In this document: positions 5,091-5,516 of the stretch, piece after piece
Layout: every line of letters starts with the position of its first letter
How positions within the stretch are numbered: the stretch's first letter is position 1
Source of the DNA: Candidatus Helarchaeota archaeon
GTDB taxonomy: Archaea; Asgardarchaeota; Lokiarchaeia; Helarchaeales; HEL-GB-A
DNA: 5,516 bases
Direction: 5' to 3'
Assembly (NCBI GenBank): GCA_013375405.1
Contig: JABXJU010000255.1
Location: 1-5,516, forward strand
Translations under genes and position numbers: made by a program
Notes under the pieces: model-generated
The model's database searches: none
Told to the model about the DNA's origin: nothing
The model's input: the letters and a program-made list of their open reading frames with translations, nothing else

Positions 5091-5516
5091 TTAGCTCCCT
5101 TTCGATGGGGCTGGTCTTTCTTCTCGTCTTACAATTCGAATTATTACGCCCGTTACTATTATACCACATACCAGTTCGAGTATTAAGAGCAGCCTCCCAA
5201 TCAGGGGATCATTTGGATCGAGTGGATCTGAGCCCTTAGAGATTTCTTCGCTATCGGAAAGCCCATCCCCATCCGTATCGCGGGTAGTCGGATTCGTCCC
5301 ATAGGTCCCTACCTCAAGCCCATCCGCAAGGCCGTCCCCGTCTGTATCCGGATTGAAGGCGTCGGTTCCATGCTCGTAGATTTCAGCGGCGTTCGTTAGC
5401 CCATCGTTATCATAATCCGTATCATTGGCCAACAAGTATACCGTCACATTTTGGGCGGTCCCATTATTGCCAACGGCATCGACGGCTCGATAAAAGATGA
5501 CATGCGGACCATCTGA
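5091..5516 (-). CDS. Surface protein with thrombospondin type 3 calcium repeats and C-terminal membrane anchor (5' end outside window)
   Basis: The frame is open from the right edge to TAA at 5093-5091, giving the last 141 residues of a larger exported protein; an internal GTG at 5447 is not a likely start because the frame continues upstream as a beta-sandwich domain. Residues 1-30 look like the end of an Ig-like or cadherin-like domain (Tyr-Arg-Ala-Val-Asp-Ala-Val-Gly-Asn). Three Asp-rich repeats follow at about 32, 57 and 80, of the form Asp-x-Asp-x-Asp-Gly-Leu-x-(Asp/Asn), typical of thrombospondin type 3 calcium-binding repeats. A hydrophobic helix at about 109-129 and an Arg-Arg-rich tail form a C-terminal anchor, with the repeats outside. 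Three Asn-x-Thr sequons (Asn18, Asn23, Asn31) would allow archaeal N-glycosylation. The ligand or partner is unknown. Codons are clearly more GC-rich than in the other genes here. Convergent with the GTPase. Confidence 0.88.
   Translation of the reverse strand, partial: SDGPHVIFYRAVDAVGNNGTAQNVTVYLLANDTDYDNDGLTNAAEIYEHGTDAFNPDTDGDGLADGLEVGTYGTNPTTRDTDGDGLSDSEEISKGSDPLDPNDPLIGRLLLILELVCGIIVTGVIIRIVRREERPAPSKGS

Noticed and set aside
1..5516. CRISPR array, insertion sequence ends or tRNA genes
   Set aside because: No regularly spaced repeats, no transposase with terminal inverted repeats and no tRNA-like segment were found on either strand by reading.

Overview
The window most likely comes from an archaeon, and the best guess is an Asgard (Lokiarchaeia/Promethearchaeota-type) lineage. 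The evidence is a Ras/Rab-type small GTPase of eukaryotic style, an archaeal-type predicted nucleotidyltransferase (resembling COG1665, from memory), a surface protein with thrombospondin type 3 calcium repeats and a C-terminal membrane anchor, AT-rich coding sequence, and archaeal signals (TATA boxes about 35-50 bases upstream of Shine-Dalgarno-led starts, T-tract terminators). The lineage is an inference from gene content; no rRNA or other taxonomic marker is present.

Layout, left to right. (1) 1-405 (+) is the C-terminal third of an iron-dependent alcohol dehydrogenase cut by the window edge. Its last codons are imperfectly repeated 27 bases further on, where a GNAT acetyltransferase gene begins (to 905). 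(2) 906-1107 has no intact gene but holds a GC-richer islet reading as an orphan helix-turn-helix fragment without a start codon. (3) On the minus strand, a probable two-gene operon reads 2709 to 1108: a stand-alone SCP2 lipid-carrier domain protein, then a complete iron-dependent alcohol dehydrogenase. (4) Divergent from it, 2847-4340 (+) encodes an unusual protein: an SCP2-like domain fused to a predicted nucleotidyltransferase. (5) 4490-5017 (+) is the small GTPase, with a Rab-like body but an Arf-like Gly-Gly-Gln in switch II and no lipidation cysteine. (6) 5091-5516 (-) is the C-terminal end of a calcium-repeat surface protein, running off the right edge.

How the genes may work together: SCP2 domains bind lipids or acyl-CoA, and iron-dependent alcohol dehydrogenases interconvert alcohols and aldehydes, so the SCP2/dehydrogenase operon suggests handling of a hydrophobic alcohol or aldehyde. 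The divergent SCP2-nucleotidyltransferase shares its 137-base control region and may belong to the same lipid-related process. The GTPase and surface protein look like independent convergent units. No tRNA, rRNA, CRISPR array or intact mobile element was seen, and no gene-free stretch exceeds about 200 bases.
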